Part shown: one piece after another, positions 1 to 6,851 of the stretch
How positions within the stretch are numbered: position 1 is the first letter of the stretch
Layout of the letters: each line of letters starts with the position of its first letter
NCBI GenBank assembly: GCA_910584595.1
Contig: CAJUBQ010000091.1
Location: 1 to 18,019, forward strand
Source: an uncultured Eubacterium sp.
Lineage (GTDB): Bacteria > Bacillota > Clostridia > Lachnospirales > Lachnospiraceae
Reading direction: 5' to 3'
Length of the DNA stretch: 18,019 bases
Position numbers and translations under genes: made by a program
The notes under the pieces: generated by a model
Seen by the model: the letters and a program-made list of their open reading frames with translations, nothing else
Told to the model about the DNA's origin: nothing
Databases searched by the model: none

Positions 1-2
1 AA

Positions 3-56
3 CACTTTGTCTAAACTGTTGCTTTATTACTTGCCCCACCCCGTGAAAAGTAACGC
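3..56 (-). repeat. Left copy of a 54-bp repeat found inverted at both window ends
   Basis: Read on the minus strand, this block matches 17878-17931 on the plus strand at 47 of 54 positions by direct comparison. The last 23 bases, including AACAGTTTAGACAAAGTG, are identical. The first half folds into a hairpin (26-54) with a GTTACT-type stem, and several differences between the copies keep pairing through G-U wobbles. It lies just beyond the manA terminator and shares a few bases with it. It may be an intergenic repeat family or a structured RNA; the family is not recognised. Confidence 0.75.
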
Positions 57-80
57 CCTGCACGATCCGTACAGGGCGTT
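52..80 (-). terminator. Hairpin terminator candidate after manA
   Basis: A perfect 9-bp GC-rich stem (AACGCCCTG at 52-60, CAGGGCGTT at 72-80) has an 11-base loop and begins 16 bases past the manA stop codon. On the minus strand it is followed by ACTTTTC, a short T tract, so termination may be partial. The stem is nearly symmetrical and could also act on plus-strand transcripts. Confidence 0.6.
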
Positions 81-95
81 GATACAAATATTCAT

Positions 96-1049
96 TTATT
101 GCATAACCGTAGATGCGATCCATTCCATCTCACCCTGCAGTCTGGCTATACCATATCCTGCCGGAAGAATCAAATGATCTCCTTTATTCAGAGGATGTCC
201 GTCGACTTGGCCGCTTCCTTCCAAAACACTTACGTTTAAAAACGGATATTTCTGTTCCAAAGAATAGCTTCCGTTCAGATTCAGCTTAAATACTCTGTAA
301 TACGGACATGCAATCACCTCATGCCATTCATTTTCCGTAAGATTTGACAGATTTTTTACGCTGTCGCCAACGCTTTTGGCCGGAACCGTAATCACGTCTA
401 TGCTCTGCGTAATATGCAGCTGCCGCGGCTTTCCGTCTGTCAGGCGATCGTAATCATATACGCGGTAAGTAACATCGCTGCTTTGCTGTGTCTCTAAGAT
501 CAGGCAGCCGGATGTGATCGCATGTACCGTACCCGGGTCAATTTGAATAAAATCTCCTTTTTGAATCGGAATCTTGCGGATCAGCGCATCCCAGCGTCCT
601 TGCAGAATCATATCTTCCAGCTCTTGTCTGGTACCGGCATTATGCCCGACAACCAACTGCGCTTCTTTAGGACAATCCAGAATATACCAGCACTCGGTCT
701 TTCCAAGAGAACCATTTTCGTTTGCTGCCGCATAAGTATCATCCGGATGCACCTGAATGCTCAGATCCTCTTTGGCATCGATTATCTTAACAAGCAGCGG
801 AAACTGTTCCCCCTGCAGATTTCCAAACAGACTGCGATGCTCCTGCCACAGCTCGGATAATTTTTTTCCTGCGTAAATACCTTCCTTTATTGTATCATCT
901 CCGTTTGGGTGTGCGGATATGCCCCAGCATTCTCCGGTATGGCTGCTTGGAATATCATAACCATAATCTGTTTGCAGCCTGGCTCCGCCCCAGATGTTTT
1001 CTTTTAACTGCGGCTGCAAAAATAAAATTGGCTGTTGTGTCTGTTTCAT
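96..1049 (-). CDS. manA: Mannose-6-phosphate isomerase, type I, short Firmicute form
   Basis: This enzyme interconverts mannose-6-phosphate and fructose-6-phosphate in the cytoplasm and is the last dedicated step from mannan to glycolysis. The protein is 317 residues, normal for the short Firmicute class. Visible zinc-site motifs are QVHPDD (Gln99, His101), KTECWY (Glu119) and GTVHAI (His176). The YRVYDYDR segment near residues 195-202 carries the conserved arginine of the active site. The C-terminal third is a second cupin-like half. The ATG is preceded by GAAGG with 9 bases of spacing. It is the last gene of the esterase operon and lies 166 bases after the CE17-like gene, separated by a purine-rich tract. 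A phosphomannomutase, needed to turn the phosphorylase product mannose-1-phosphate into its substrate, is not in the window. Confidence 0.95.
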   Translation of the reverse strand: MKQTQQPILFLQPQLKENIWGGARLQTDYGYDIPSSHTGECWGISAHPNGDDTIKEGIYAGKKLSELWQEHRSLFGNLQGEQFPLLVKIIDAKEDLSIQVHPDDTYAAANENGSLGKTECWYILDCPKEAQLVVGHNAGTRQELEDMILQGRWDALIRKIPIQKGDFIQIDPGTVHAITSGCLILETQQSSDVTYRVYDYDRLTDGKPRQLHITQSIDVITVPAKSVGDSVKNLSNLTENEWHEVIACPYYRVFKLNLNGSYSLEQKYPFLNVSVLEGSGQVDGHPLNKGDHLILPAGYGIARLQGEMEWIASTVMQ

Positions 1050-1055
1050 TTGTTC

Positions 1056-1200
1056 TGCCTTCTTTCTCTATTTCTATCTTTATCTTAATTCTGATTTTAT
1101 TTCTATCTTTATCACTATCTTTATCTTTATTTCTAATTTTATTTCTATCTCTAATTCTATTTCTTTCTCTAATTCTATTTCTTTCTCTTTTTATCCTTTA
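1056..1200 (-). repeat. Low-complexity hexamer tract (purine-rich on the mRNA strand)
   Basis: About 145 bases consist almost only of C, T and A on the plus strand, built of loosely repeated hexamers such as CTATTT, CTTTCT, CTAATT and TTATCT. An exact 18-base unit occurs twice in tandem at 1151-1168 and 1169-1186. The tract fills the spacer between the CE17-like gene and manA, so the mRNA there is nearly free of C and likely unstructured. Long plus-strand frames through it encode only Leu/Ser/Ile/Phe runs and are not believed to be genes. Confidence 0.85.
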
Positions 1201-1215
1201 TAACTGCACATATTC

Positions 1216-2403
1216 TTATTTCGAAGCAATCACAGAAGCAAGGTAAAACGGGATTACTGCTTCCTGATCCGTTTGGATCGTCGTGATCTCTATCGTATGC
1301 TTTTTGCAGTCTCCATGATATAACAGCGTATCTATATACAGGCAGTCTCCCCAGTCCTGCTCAAAATTCCCATCAAGCAAAACTGATTCGGATTGTCTGC
1401 CGTCTAGAACCACCCGCGCTGACAAAGCTGGTTTCTTCACTGATTTCCGATACTGAACTGCGATTTCCGAAGCTTCGATTTCAAATACAATTGCAGCTCC
1501 CGGCTCCCTCGCAACCCATCCATGTTTAAATACATCTGTAAGGCCGCTTTGAGACGTTTCATCTTTCAGAAACCCTTTCACTGATATTTGCCGTATCATG
1601 TCTGAATCACTCGCTGCCGGCTGCATAGCCTGATAACGTACTGCTGCTTCATATTTATTGCATGTGAGCGGAGCCGGGAGCGCCTTCTTTTTTGTTCTCT
1701 GTCTGTCTGATTCTAATCGATGTTTATTTGATGAAATGCCAGCATCTGTCTCATCATCTGCAAGTATTTTTTTCATATCATAAATAATTACATCAGCAAC
1801 AAGCTTGTGCCCATAATCATTCGGATGCAAATCATCGGGAGTAATATCCGGGCCGGAAATACTGCCGTTTACAACCTGCGGATAAATAGAACTTTGCATA
1901 CTAACGGCCGGTATCTGGTAATGACGCGCAATCTTCCCATGCTGTATCTGCGCGTTTGCCCCATTATCATAACGGACGTTATGCACAGCCATCACTGCCG
2001 GCTGTTTTTGATAAGACAATATCTTTCGTATCAGCCCTTCGTATGTTTCCAGATAGAACGACGTGCTTTCATCGTTTACACTAAACTCCACAATAACAAG
2101 ATCCGGTTCCTGTTCCAATACATCATGCTGTACTCTTGCACAGCCAAATTGTGAAGTAGTTCCACCGATTCCTGCATTTAAATACGTAATATCCGCCTTG
2201 GGAAACGTCTGCTTCCACCATGCAATAACTCTTGCCGCATAGCAGTTTTCCGGTCTGGAAGCAAGACTCCCCTGCGTGATCGAACCGCCCAAAAACGCAA
2301 TTGTTACAGGCTCTCCGCACGCTGCGCGATACATCAGCTGCTTGATATCAGAAACATTTCCTATATTGGAAATGCCCGCTTCATAATCTATTTTTCCTTC
2401 CAT
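1216..2403 (-). CDS. CE17-like SGNH acetylesterase acting on mannooligosaccharides
   Basis: This is predicted to remove O-acetyl groups from mannooligosaccharides; characterized CE17 enzymes act on the 2-O position. The chosen start at 2403 gives 395 residues. It is supported by GGAG 9 bases upstream and by the N-terminus of the SGNH domain; a longer frame from 2493 would only add translation of the upstream gene's end. The N-terminal SGNH hydrolase domain (about 1-215) shows GGSITQG with Ser41, the NAGIGG block (76-81), FSVND with Asn110, and DDLHPN with Asp190 and His193. After a charged linker (about 216-245) there is a C-terminal beta-rich domain (about 270-395), as in CE17 proteins that end in a CBM35-like module. 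No signal peptide is visible, so it is cytoplasmic. It overlaps the end of the CE2-like gene by 16 bases, suggesting coupled translation. Confidence 0.85.
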   Translation of the reverse strand: MEGKIDYEAGISNIGNVSDIKQLMYRAACGEPVTIAFLGGSITQGSLASRPENCYAARVIAWWKQTFPKADITYLNAGIGGTTSQFGCARVQHDVLEQEPDLVIVEFSVNDESTSFYLETYEGLIRKILSYQKQPAVMAVHNVRYDNGANAQIQHGKIARHYQIPAVSMQSSIYPQVVNGSISGPDITPDDLHPNDYGHKLVADVIIYDMKKILADDETDAGISSNKHRLESDRQRTKKKALPAPLTCNKYEAAVRYQAMQPAASDSDMIRQISVKGFLKDETSQSGLTDVFKHGWVAREPGAAIVFEIEASEIAVQYRKSVKKPALSARVVLDGRQSESVLLDGNFEQDWGDCLYIDTLLYHGDCKKHTIEITTIQTDQEAVIPFYLASVIASK

Positions 2404-3449
2404 ATATCTGCTCCAAGTCCTTCTATAAATGTGCTTAACTCCTCGGCCATCTGTTCTGCTTCCGGGATACGGATGTGCCCTGGCGTTCCGCACCCATTAC
2501 AGCTATATAAAAAATGATAGATCCTGGCATCCTGTAAACGGGCCCATACTTCCTCTATCGCCTCATCCCAATGCACGTGATGTTGTAAAATAGTCGTCGT
2601 CAGTATTATCACAGCGGCCGGGTATTTCACACGTATGCTTCTGACAAACGTTGCATAATGTTCTTTCCAGATCTGCGCCTTATCCCCCTTTGGATCATCT
2701 GCCATATAATCCCGCGGATGACTGTCATTCTGCCCGATGGCAATGACAACGACATGCGGCGTATAAGCAGAAAAATCCCACAACATACTGTTTCCCAGCT
2801 GCGGATGATATTCCACTTTATCATAAATATTCTCCATCCCCAATGCATCCGGTTCACAGAACCATCCTGTCTGCTGCATCAAAGCAATGCCTCCCTGTGC
2901 AATATCATGAATGTCTGCTCCCAGTTTTCTGGCCGTCATCCATGCATAGGAATACCAGCTGTTAGAAAATTCCCCCTGATGTATCGGATCTTCCTTCCCC
3001 ACATATGCACACGCTTCTGATACTTCTCCTGCAGAAACACTATCTCCATAAAACTCCATTTTGCGCACAGGCAGTTTTTGCAGATCCAATACGTTACTGC
3101 CATCTTCCAGCTCAAACCCATAAAAAGTCACATGATGACAGGCATCCATACGCTTAAACAGCATACACTCATGTACCTTACTGTCTGCATCTGCTGTCTT
3201 TGGCACATCTATCAAATACGTATGCTTTCCACTTTCCGCCAGCTTAAATTTTTCTTGTTTTCCATCCAAAAGATATCCCATATAGTTATCCCAATACACA
3301 CGATGATTCTCCAATAAAACTGCCAGACGGCTTCCCGTAAAACGGATTTTTACATAACTGCAAGGATAAACAAATACAGGAGCATCTTTTTTGGTATGGT
3401 CAATTCTGCCGCTGTACTGCAATTTTTCACAATCAGGTGAAACGAACAT
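2388..3449 (-). CDS. CE2-like SGNH acetylesterase
   Basis: This is predicted to deacetylate mannooligosaccharides; characterized CE2 members act on 3-, 4- and 6-O-acetyl groups. The protein is 353 residues. The N-terminal part (about 1-120) is a beta-sandwich, as is usual in CE2, and the SGNH hydrolase domain follows from about 130. Visible motifs are YGDSVSAGE with nucleophile Ser137, AQGGIAL (block II, Gly186/187), IGQNDSH with Asn241, and GTPGHIRIPEAEQMA with His325. No acidic residue stands at the usual DxxH position before His325, in keeping with the Ser-His dyad known for CE2. There is no signal peptide, so action is cytoplasmic. The ATG follows GGAGG at good spacing. It is the first gene of the esterase-manA operon and is paired with the CE17-like gene, so together they could clear all acetyl positions. 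Confidence 0.87.
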   Translation of the reverse strand: MFVSPDCEKLQYSGRIDHTKKDAPVFVYPCSYVKIRFTGSRLAVLLENHRVYWDNYMGYLLDGKQEKFKLAESGKHTYLIDVPKTADADSKVHECMLFKRMDACHHVTFYGFELEDGSNVLDLQKLPVRKMEFYGDSVSAGEVSEACAYVGKEDPIHQGEFSNSWYSYAWMTARKLGADIHDIAQGGIALMQQTGWFCEPDALGMENIYDKVEYHPQLGNSMLWDFSAYTPHVVVIAIGQNDSHPRDYMADDPKGDKAQIWKEHYATFVRSIRVKYPAAVIILTTTILQHHVHWDEAIEEVWARLQDARIYHFLYSCNGCGTPGHIRIPEAEQMAEELSTFIEGLGADIWKEK

Positions 3450-3540
3450 TTCTCTTCCTCCATCAACTCACATAAATATGCTGTATTCCACATGCAAACT
3501 ACGTTCGATAATAATTATTCACAACAATATTAGATAGAAT
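3450..3540 (-). promoter_or_regulatory. Leader and possible promoter of the esterase-manA operon
   Basis: Reading the minus strand toward the CE2-like gene, a weak sigma-A-like pair TTGTGA / TAGTTT with 17-base spacing can be proposed at about 3521-3493, followed by a good Shine-Dalgarno GGAGG. The AATTAGCTTAA motif seen at the two other promoters is absent here, so this operon may be controlled differently. The promoter call is tentative. Confidence 0.3.
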
Positions 3541-3625
3541 GTCGTTTTGGTTTCCCGGATGCTGGTAGAGGGGATTTGGAAAGCATTACAGGAAACATTT
3601 TGAACGTAAAAATATGCTATTTTAT
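3541..3625 (+). repeat. Degenerate relative of the right-edge repeat
   Basis: This stretch resembles the right edge of the window from about 17932. Shared landmarks are TTCCCGGAYGCTGG (3552-3565 and 17944-17957), a following GAGGG, and GAACGTAANAAT further on. Similarity between landmarks is low. It is likely an eroded copy of the same intergenic repeat family. Confidence 0.4.
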
Positions 3626-3646
3626 CTATAAAGCTTTTGATAAATA

Positions 3647-3881
3647 GCCGGGTGAGGGGCGCTGTGCTGTCTGCTTGCGACGTTGGAAGAATGTTAGAAG
3701 CCCTTAGTATTCTGCTAAAAAACCAGGGGCGAAGCCAAGCGGCGCCTTTAGCTGCTGGCGTTTAGCCAGGGCGAACTAGGCGCTGCGACTGTCCGGTTGC
3801 CATAACGTATATGCAGAATGCTTAGGGCTTCTTGCATTCCGGAACAGGAACAAGCAGACAGCACAGTGCCCCTCACCCGGC
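3647..3881. repeat. Large inverted-repeat element with 69-bp arms and a branched loop
   Basis: Arms at 3647-3715 and 3813-3881 are inverted copies. The outer 31 bp have one mismatch, the inner 28 bp have five, and a 10-by-10 unmatched internal loop lies between. The 97-base loop is GC-rich and holds smaller hairpins: GCGCCT pairs with AGGCGC, enclosing CTGGC / GCCAG. Three of the six arm differences are G-U pairs if the plus strand is transcribed. No reading frame of note is inside. The outer arm resembles the right-edge repeat. It could be a non-autonomous mobile element, a REP-like repeat or a structured RNA; its family is not recognised. Confidence 0.75.
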
Positions 3882-3932
3882 GTCCGAGAGGCCAATACAC
3901 AACATCCTATACTAAAAGCATTGAAAATACAT

Positions 3933-4237
3933 ATTGTCAGATTGCAAAAATGACTGTTCCATACTATTTTGTTTGCAGATAAAAGCCTGCTGTCACTGTC
4001 AGCTTAAAAAGGAAGGGTATTGTATACAAATTTGCATATGAAAAAGAAATTTGCTGGCAAAAACAGCAGGCTCTCATCACGAAAGCTTTTATATGCATCA
4101 AAATCAGTTATTGCCGGTATGAAAAAACGAAACTGTATCTATTGGTAACAAGGGAAGTTAAAATAGGGAAAAAATACCAAAAATTCCTGATTTGATGCAC
4201 CTGCACTATGAAACAGTCATTTTTACAATCTGCCAAT
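3933..4237 (-). repeat. 305-bp element with 31-bp inverted ends and two nested hairpins
   Basis: The ends at 3933-3963 and 4207-4237 are inverted repeats matching at 28 of 31 positions. Inside are two further inverted repeats: 3984-3993 with 4063-4072 (10 bp, perfect, AGCCTGCTGT) and 4094-4107 with 4187-4199 (13 bp, one extra base). Read as minus-strand RNA, two of the three end mismatches become G-U pairs, giving a three-way-junction-like fold directly after the DUF624 gene. It could be a 3' untranslated structure, a small RNA or a MITE-like element. No target-site duplication was seen. The sequence is AT-rich and carries no convincing gene. Confidence 0.65.
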
Positions 4238-4275
4238 CCTGTCACGTTGTTAAAAATTCCATGTATGCTGCGGTC

Positions 4276-4911
4276 TCATTCACTCTGCGCAATTACTAAA
4301 TCTTTGCATCTTTCCAGCAGCATGGTATTGATATATGCTGTAATCCCAAATCCGGCTGCTATATATATTGGCGTAACAACTCCGATATAATAGGTTCCAA
4401 GTATGATACATACAAATGGAATGCTGTTCAGCACAGCCATCGCAACTGTATAAGGGAGGTTTCTTACTGCCAGATACATGCTCTGTGTCAATGCCGTTTT
4501 CATTTTATTTCCATCATAGATTCCGGCCGGCAGGAAATAACAGGTTACCATCATCCAAAGAAGCAGCATACCTCCGGTAGCCATGCCGATCATGTTCCAG
4601 GCTGCCGTCTTAGGCATCATGCTGACAAAATTCAGATCAAAAAATAAAATCACACCTGTTAATAACTGTAACATCCAGGCAGGAATACTTTTTTTAAGCG
4701 AACGACGAAACGCCTGAAAAAAATACTGAAATGCTGATGTCAGCTTTCCTTCCCGCATTTTACGCATCGTATCATACATTGCCGACATCGACGCTCCCAT
4801 TGTAATCACCGGTACGGAACAGATCAGAAATAAAATATTAATGACAACGATATCTGCCAAAGTACCCATAAATGCAAAAAACGGATTATCTATATCAAAA
4901 CCATTCTTCAT
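4276..4911 (-). CDS. DUF624 / YesL-like integral membrane protein
   Basis: The protein is 211 residues and belongs by appearance to the DUF624 (YesL) family, small membrane proteins of unknown function common in Firmicute polysaccharide loci. About five hydrophobic segments are visible (roughly 14-38, 78-98, 106-127, 153-173 and 176-198). The family-like stretch FFQAFRRSLKKSIPAW at about 64-79 lies on a cytoplasmic loop. The start at 4911 is chosen over an in-frame ATG at 4935 because GGAGGA sits 8 bases before it; that ribosome site lies within the last codons of the preceding gene, whose TAA is 1 base away, so translation is probably coupled. It is the last gene of the main mannoside operon. 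It may assist transport or sensing, but no function can be assigned from sequence. Confidence 0.8.
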   Translation of the reverse strand: MKNGFDIDNPFFAFMGTLADIVVINILFLICSVPVITMGASMSAMYDTMRKMREGKLTSAFQYFFQAFRRSLKKSIPAWMLQLLTGVILFFDLNFVSMMPKTAAWNMIGMATGGMLLLWMMVTCYFLPAGIYDGNKMKTALTQSMYLAVRNLPYTVAMAVLNSIPFVCIILGTYYIGVVTPIYIAAGFGITAYINTMLLERCKDLVIAQSE

Positions 4912-4912
4912 C

Positions 4913-5596
4913 TTATTGTCCTCCAAAAAGAGCATAATTTAAAAATTTGCCAGCAGCCTTGTGATGTTTCATTGTTGTCGGAAATACAAGCACATATGGA
5001 TCTTGCTCATTTGACATAAAATATTCGCTCATGTCTGTCTGATCCAGCCAGACCCCCATGCTGACTCCGTCCTCCTGCAAATAGATTTCCTCCTGATGCT
5101 CTTCCCGATAAGGCAGAACATCCGTCTGGTTATCTTCATGCAATTCTGTAAGCGGCAGAAATCTTCCATTCTGCTCGATGCAATAGTCGTAAAAGCTTTT
5201 TGGCATAATAACTGCATCCATTGCTCCTGCCGACCAGCCAAAGAAAAATTTTTCATAAGAACTTTCATTGATCCCTTTTAACTGTACATCCCCGTATGAA
5301 ATCATATAATCAGAATCAGCCTGTATCTGCTCTGCCGGAAGATGGCTGTATTGTGCAAAACCATCTTGTAAGGTCTGATCTCTTTGGTAATTAATATCCT
5401 GATTGACAATTACCAGGGAAAATTCTGTTTTTCTTTTCCCCCAGGTTACATGATAAATACCAAGAATCAAAAGTCCCAGCGTAAGAACACCGAGCAGAAT
5501 ATGATACCAGTAGTAGTTCATAATATACTCTGCCTTAGCATCCCGATTCATATGCTTTGTTTTTGTTTTGATATCTTCTGCCCAGTTTTTTATCAT
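4913..5596 (-). CDS. Membrane-anchored extracytoplasmic protein of unknown function
   Basis: The family is not recognised with certainty. The protein is 227 residues: a basic cytoplasmic N-terminus, a KAEYIMNYYWYH motif just before one hydrophobic segment (about 30-50), then an extracytoplasmic domain. That domain recalls solute-binding folds, with AGAMDAVIMPKSFYDY followed by a GRFLPLTEL-like stretch and a C-terminal PYVLVFPTT strand; this resemblance is by eye only. Similar single-pass proteins are common beside DUF624 genes in Clostridia. The ATG at 5596 is preferred over GTG at 5605, because the GTG is part of the ribosome site AAGGTGGAG. It lies 35 bases after the mannosylglucose phosphorylase gene and is tightly coupled to the DUF624 gene. 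A role as accessory binding or sensing partner is an inference. Confidence 0.7.
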   Translation of the reverse strand: MIKNWAEDIKTKTKHMNRDAKAEYIMNYYWYHILLGVLTLGLLILGIYHVTWGKRKTEFSLVIVNQDINYQRDQTLQDGFAQYSHLPAEQIQADSDYMISYGDVQLKGINESSYEKFFFGWSAGAMDAVIMPKSFYDYCIEQNGRFLPLTELHEDNQTDVLPYREEHQEEIYLQEDGVSMGVWLDQTDMSEYFMSNEQDPYVLVFPTTMKHHKAAGKFLNYALFGGQ

Positions 5597-5631
5597 ACGC
5601 TCCACCTTTCTGTTACATCCTGGTTGTTACA

Positions 5632-6807
5632 TCATTTCTCATTTTGCAGCAATTCCAGATTTTTACGGATCAGCTCACACCGCTGTTTCACACAATCCGG
5701 CGACCGCAGCGGATCTTTTGGCGTCTGAAACAGATAATCTTCCAGCTTATCAATCGTTGTAACTGCTACATGCATCCGCGTATCACAGGATGCATAATAA
5801 ATATAAACATCTCCGTTTTCTCTTGCTATTGCACCGTTTGTAAATACAACGTTCGACACATCTCCAACTCTCTCCTTGCCAAATGGAACTAAAAATACAC
5901 CGGACGGTTCTGCAATTACTTTGGAAGGCTCATCTAAATCTGTTCCAAATACATAAAGCACATACCGAAGCCCTGCCGCTGTATTACGAACTCCATGCGC
6001 AATATGAATCCAGCATTTTTTTCCTTTGATTGGAACGGCTCCTGCTCCGTTTTTGGACTCTGTAAGCGTATGGTAGATTCTGCGGCTGATAATTTTTTCC
6101 TCGTCAATCACCGCATGTTCAATATCTTCACAAAGTCCAAAGCCGATCCCGCCGCCGCTTCCGGTTTCAATAAATCCATCCATTGGCCGTGTGTAAAATG
6201 CATACTTCCCATCCACAAATTCCGGATGGAGCGCAACATTTCGCTGCTGCGGAGAACGAAGCGTTTTTAAATTGTCAAGTCTCTCCCATGTCTTTAAATC
6301 TTTTGTTCTTACAATTCCTGCTTTCGCTACTGCTGCAGATAAGTCTGCATTGTCCGTATCTTTGCTCTCGGAACAAAAGACTCCGTAAATATATCCGTCT
6401 TCGTGCTTTGTCAGACGCATATCATATACATTTGTCTCCTCCGGACATGTATCCGGAAGTGTGACCGGATAATCCCAAAACCGGAAACCATCGGTTCCAT
6501 TGTCACTTTCTGCAACTGCAAAAAAAGACTTTCTGTCATTTCCTTCCACTCTGACGACAAGATAAAATTTTCCATTCATCTCAATCGCTCCGGAATTCAT
6601 CACTGCGTTGATTCCAAGCCGTTCCATAAAATAAGGATTGGTTTCTGCGTTCAAATCATAACGCCAATGGAGCGGCGCATGGTCTCTTGTCAAAACCGGA
6701 TACTCATATCTGTCATAAATGCCGTTGTAAAAATCACTTTTTTGATTTTTTCTGGCAAGCAGCGCTTCCTGTTTTTCCAATTGTTCAAAATATTTTTTAT
6801 GGATCAC
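5632..6807 (-). CDS. GH130_1-like 4-O-beta-D-mannosyl-D-glucose phosphorylase
   Basis: This is predicted to cleave mannosyl-beta-1,4-glucose with phosphate to mannose-1-phosphate and glucose in the cytoplasm. The protein is 391 residues, the usual size for GH130 subfamily 1 and longer than subfamily 2. The family's general acid aspartate is seen in ETNVYDMRLT (Asp129). Other typical segments are NAVMNSGAIEMNGKFYLVVRVEG (about 67-89, described here by position), the glycine-rich GSGGGIGFG loop and the IHIAHGVR motif for phosphate and sugar contacts. The start is a GTG, supported by GAGGGGG 7 bases upstream. It lies 44 bases after the epimerase gene, which makes its substrate from mannobiose; this adjacency is the classical arrangement. 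It is distinguished from the second GH130 of this operon by length and by active-site context. Confidence 0.92.
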   Translation of the reverse strand: MIHKKYFEQLEKQEALLARKNQKSDFYNGIYDRYEYPVLTRDHAPLHWRYDLNAETNPYFMERLGINAVMNSGAIEMNGKFYLVVRVEGNDRKSFFAVAESDNGTDGFRFWDYPVTLPDTCPEETNVYDMRLTKHEDGYIYGVFCSESKDTDNADLSAAVAKAGIVRTKDLKTWERLDNLKTLRSPQQRNVALHPEFVDGKYAFYTRPMDGFIETGSGGGIGFGLCEDIEHAVIDEEKIISRRIYHTLTESKNGAGAVPIKGKKCWIHIAHGVRNTAAGLRYVLYVFGTDLDEPSKVIAEPSGVFLVPFGKERVGDVSNVVFTNGAIARENGDVYIYYASCDTRMHVAVTTIDKLEDYLFQTPKDPLRSPDCVKQRCELIRKNLELLQNEK

Positions 6808-6851
6808 GTTTCTTCCCCCTCATCCTTTCCTGATTTTGTTAGCGCCTATTT

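Noticed and set aside
890..1246. Plus-strand reading frame with long Leu/Ser/Ile/Phe runs
   Set aside because: It arises from the pyrimidine-rich hexamer tract and the opposite strand of manA; there is no ribosome site and the composition is low complexity.
2404..2493. Longer N-terminus for the CE17-like gene
   Set aside because: The extra 30 residues only read the upstream esterase gene in another frame, while the ATG at 2403 has a good ribosome site and fits the domain start.
3647..4237. Insertion sequence or transposase remnant
   Set aside because: Inverted repeats are present but no transposase-like peptide was found in any frame and no target duplication was seen, so only repeat elements are called.
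4208..4390. Short plus-strand frame in the element and DUF624 3' end
   Set aside because: It overlaps a well supported gene on the other strand, has no clear ribosome site and resembles no family.
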